NCBI GenBank assembly: GCA_021647315.1 | Contig: JAKIUY010000001.1 | Location: 1-64,000 of the forward strand | From: Victivallaceae bacterium | GTDB taxonomy: Bacteria > Verrucomicrobiota > Lentisphaeria > Victivallales > Victivallaceae | DNA: 64,000 nucleotides | Direction of reading: 5' to 3' | Shown here: piece by piece, positions 62,272 to 64,000 of the stretch | How the letters are laid out: the number at the start of each line of letters is the position of its first letter | How positions within the stretch are numbered: the first letter of the stretch is position 1 | The notes under the pieces: model-generated | Seen by the model: the letters and a program-made list of their open reading frames with translations, nothing else | What the model was told of the DNA's origin: nothing | Databases searched by the model: none | Made by a program: the position numbers and the translations under genes

Positions 62272-64000
62272 TGCCGGATTTAGTGAATGTGAATTATCAT
62301 CAGACAGGGCAAAGCACGAGTACTAATGAATTTGGTATGCGTGAAATGCAGGAACGCGCTTATGATGCCAGAGACGCGCAGTATTTATTGTTGAAAGCTC
62401 CGCCAGCCTCGGGAAAGTCCCGGGCCTTGATGTTTATAGCATTGGATAAGCTGATTAATCAGGGCATAAAGAAAGTAATTGTGGCAGTGCCTGAACGTTC
62501 CATCGGTAATTCCTTCCGCGCGACAAATCTCACTGATTATGGTTTTTACGCTGACTGGGAACTTAATCCCAAATATAATTTATGCACCCCCGGCAGCGAA
62601 GGCAGCAGAAGCAAAGTTCTGACTTTTAAGAAATTTCTGGATAATGATGAACGGATATTAATCTGCACTCACGCGACACTGCGCTTTGCTTTTGACGAAT
62701 TGGGAAATGAAAAGTTTAACGACACGCTGTTGGCTATTGACGAATTCCATCATGTTTCCGCGGATGTCAACAGTATTCTGGGCGAACTGCTGCGTTCCGT
62801 CATGACTCATTCAACTGTGCATATAGTGGCAATGACAGGTTCGTATTTCAGAGGGGACAGCGTGCCGATTCTGGAACCCGAAGACGAATCTAAATTTACC
62901 AAGGTAACTTACAATTATTACGAGCAGCTCAACGGTTATAATTATCTGAAATCTCTGGGTATAGGTTATCATTTTTATCAGGGGAAATACACGTCGGCTA
63001 TTTTGGATATCCTCGACACTGACAAAAAGACTATCTTGCATATCCCAAACGTCAACTCCGGCGAATCGACCAAAGACAAACATAATGAAGTCGGCTTTAT
63101 TCTTGACGCTATTGGGGAAATAGAATTACAGGATCCGGAAACCGGGGTTATCCATGTAAAACGTCATGAAGACGGCAAGATGTTGAAGGTAGCGGATTTA
63201 GTGGAAGACACTTCCGCAGATCGCGACCGCATTATAAACTATCTGCGACAGATGGAAGATCTTGACGATATGGATTTGATAATCGCTCTGGGGATGGCTA
63301 AAGAAGGCTTTGACTGGCCTTTCTGCGAACACGCCTTGACCGTAGGCTATAGAGGTTCGCTGACGGAGATTATTCAGATCATAGGTCGAACTACCCGCGA
63401 CAGCAGCAACAAAACTCACGCGCAGTTTACCAACCTCATAGCTCAGCCGGATGTTGCGGACGATGAAATCAAACTGTCAGTGAACAATATGTTGAAAGCA
63501 ATTACCGCGTCATTGTTGATGGAACAGGTCTTGGCACCGAGCTTTAAATTTAAAACCAAGCTCTCTGATGATGACAAGGCCAAGCCGGGAGAATTAAAAA
63601 TACGCGGTTTGAAAGAGCCAAGCTCGCAGCGGGTAAAAAATATTCTTGAATCAGACCTTAACGACCTGAAGGCGACTATCCTGCAGGATGATCAGATGAT
63701 AAAAGCAATGCCGGGAAATGTTGATGCGGAAGTCATCAACAAAGTACTAATCCCTAAAATCATAAAGATCAAGTATCCTGATTTAAACGACGATGAGCTC
63801 GAAGAAGTTCGCCAGCATGTAGTGATTGATTCCGTGATAAAAAATGGCGAGATAAAGGAAACAGGCGACAAGCGTTTTATCCGTATGGCTGACCAGTTTG
63901 TCAATATTGATGATTTGCATATAGACTTGATTGATAGAATTAATCCTTTTCAGCAGGCATTTGAGATACTTTCCAAATCAGTAACGACCCACGTATTGAA
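62272..64000 (+). CDS. SF2 (DEAD/DEAH-type) helicase, 3' end beyond the window
   Basis: At least 576 residues are visible and the frame is open to the window end. Walker A is APPASGKS (43-50), motif II AIDEFHH (DEFH at 157-160), motif III MTGSY (about 188-192), then ALGMAKEGFDW and motif VI QIIGRTTR (369-376). The layout matches restriction-type helicases that translocate on DNA. It starts just after the BRO gene and resembles the methyltransferase gene in base composition, so these two probably form the original restriction-type pair. A nuclease domain may lie in the part outside the window. Confidence 0.88.

Overview
The window looks like a piece of chromosome from an anaerobic, Gram-negative bacterium of the PVC group, most likely a Lentisphaerota or Verrucomicrobiota relative. 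This is an inference from gene content: an ECF-type sigma factor with a FecR-like partner and a SUMF1 protein, LolC/LolD, an LptE-like lipoprotein, KdsD, an AraC/uroporphyrinogen-decarboxylase-like pair, LarA, an iron-sulfur serine dehydratase, and a 2-oxoacid:ferredoxin oxidoreductase with small ferredoxins. There is no rRNA and no CRISPR array. One tRNA gene (His) is present.

Layout. 1-6863: a transposase-like tail, then an ABC exporter with several eroded ATPase motifs, a DUF349 protein, a nucleotidyltransferase-like gene broken by an in-frame stop, and a tyrosine-kinase-like protein lacking most of its Wzz domain; the set looks like a decaying surface-polymer or peptide locus. 7286-13539: DUF1015 protein, 2-oxoacid:ferredoxin oxidoreductase (delta, alpha, fused beta-gamma), hisF, a DNA-methylase stub and cobO. 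13805-15097: DUF4143 ATPase. 15485-23897: sigma factor, FecR-like regulator, secreted proteins, SUMF1 protein, MBOAT acyltransferase and SGNH hydrolase, probably one regulon for acylating an extracellular polymer; near-identical DNA blocks precede the sigma and MBOAT genes. 24352-27457: LolC, LolD and a Gfo/Idh/MocA oxidoreductase. 27680-31640: ferredoxin, sdaA, and a divergent AraC regulator and UroD-like gene. 31732-35115: two single-pass membrane proteins divergent from a Ser/Thr kinase. 35636-42503 (minus strand): ActP/DUF485, LptE, a TPR lipoprotein-assembly-like protein, KdsD and LarA. 42785-46598: secreted and chaperone-like proteins. 47118-50086: XRE-cupin regulator divergent from tdh-kbl, converting threonine to glycine. 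50094-55100: an IS remnant, a lone peptide-type permease, an orphan antitoxin, a monooxygenase and rsmD, with many intergenic repeats. 55101-64000: a defence island with an MmeI-like methyltransferase, a PHP-SMC (TrlF-like) ATPase, a membrane zinc-ribbon protein, a BRO-N protein and an SF2 helicase that runs off the window.

The intergenic DNA is unusually rich in structure. I see heptamer tandem repeats that begin at stop codons, a two-hairpin repeat family with compensating base changes in its stem, an ungapped 82-nt repeat in two places, at least three elements with long inverted repeats, and a palindrome 17-19 bases before the start codons of three redox or oxidoreductase-linked genes. The best candidates for something undescribed are the modular defence operon at the right end and these repeat families. 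All family assignments are from recognition of motifs in the translated sequence, without database searches.
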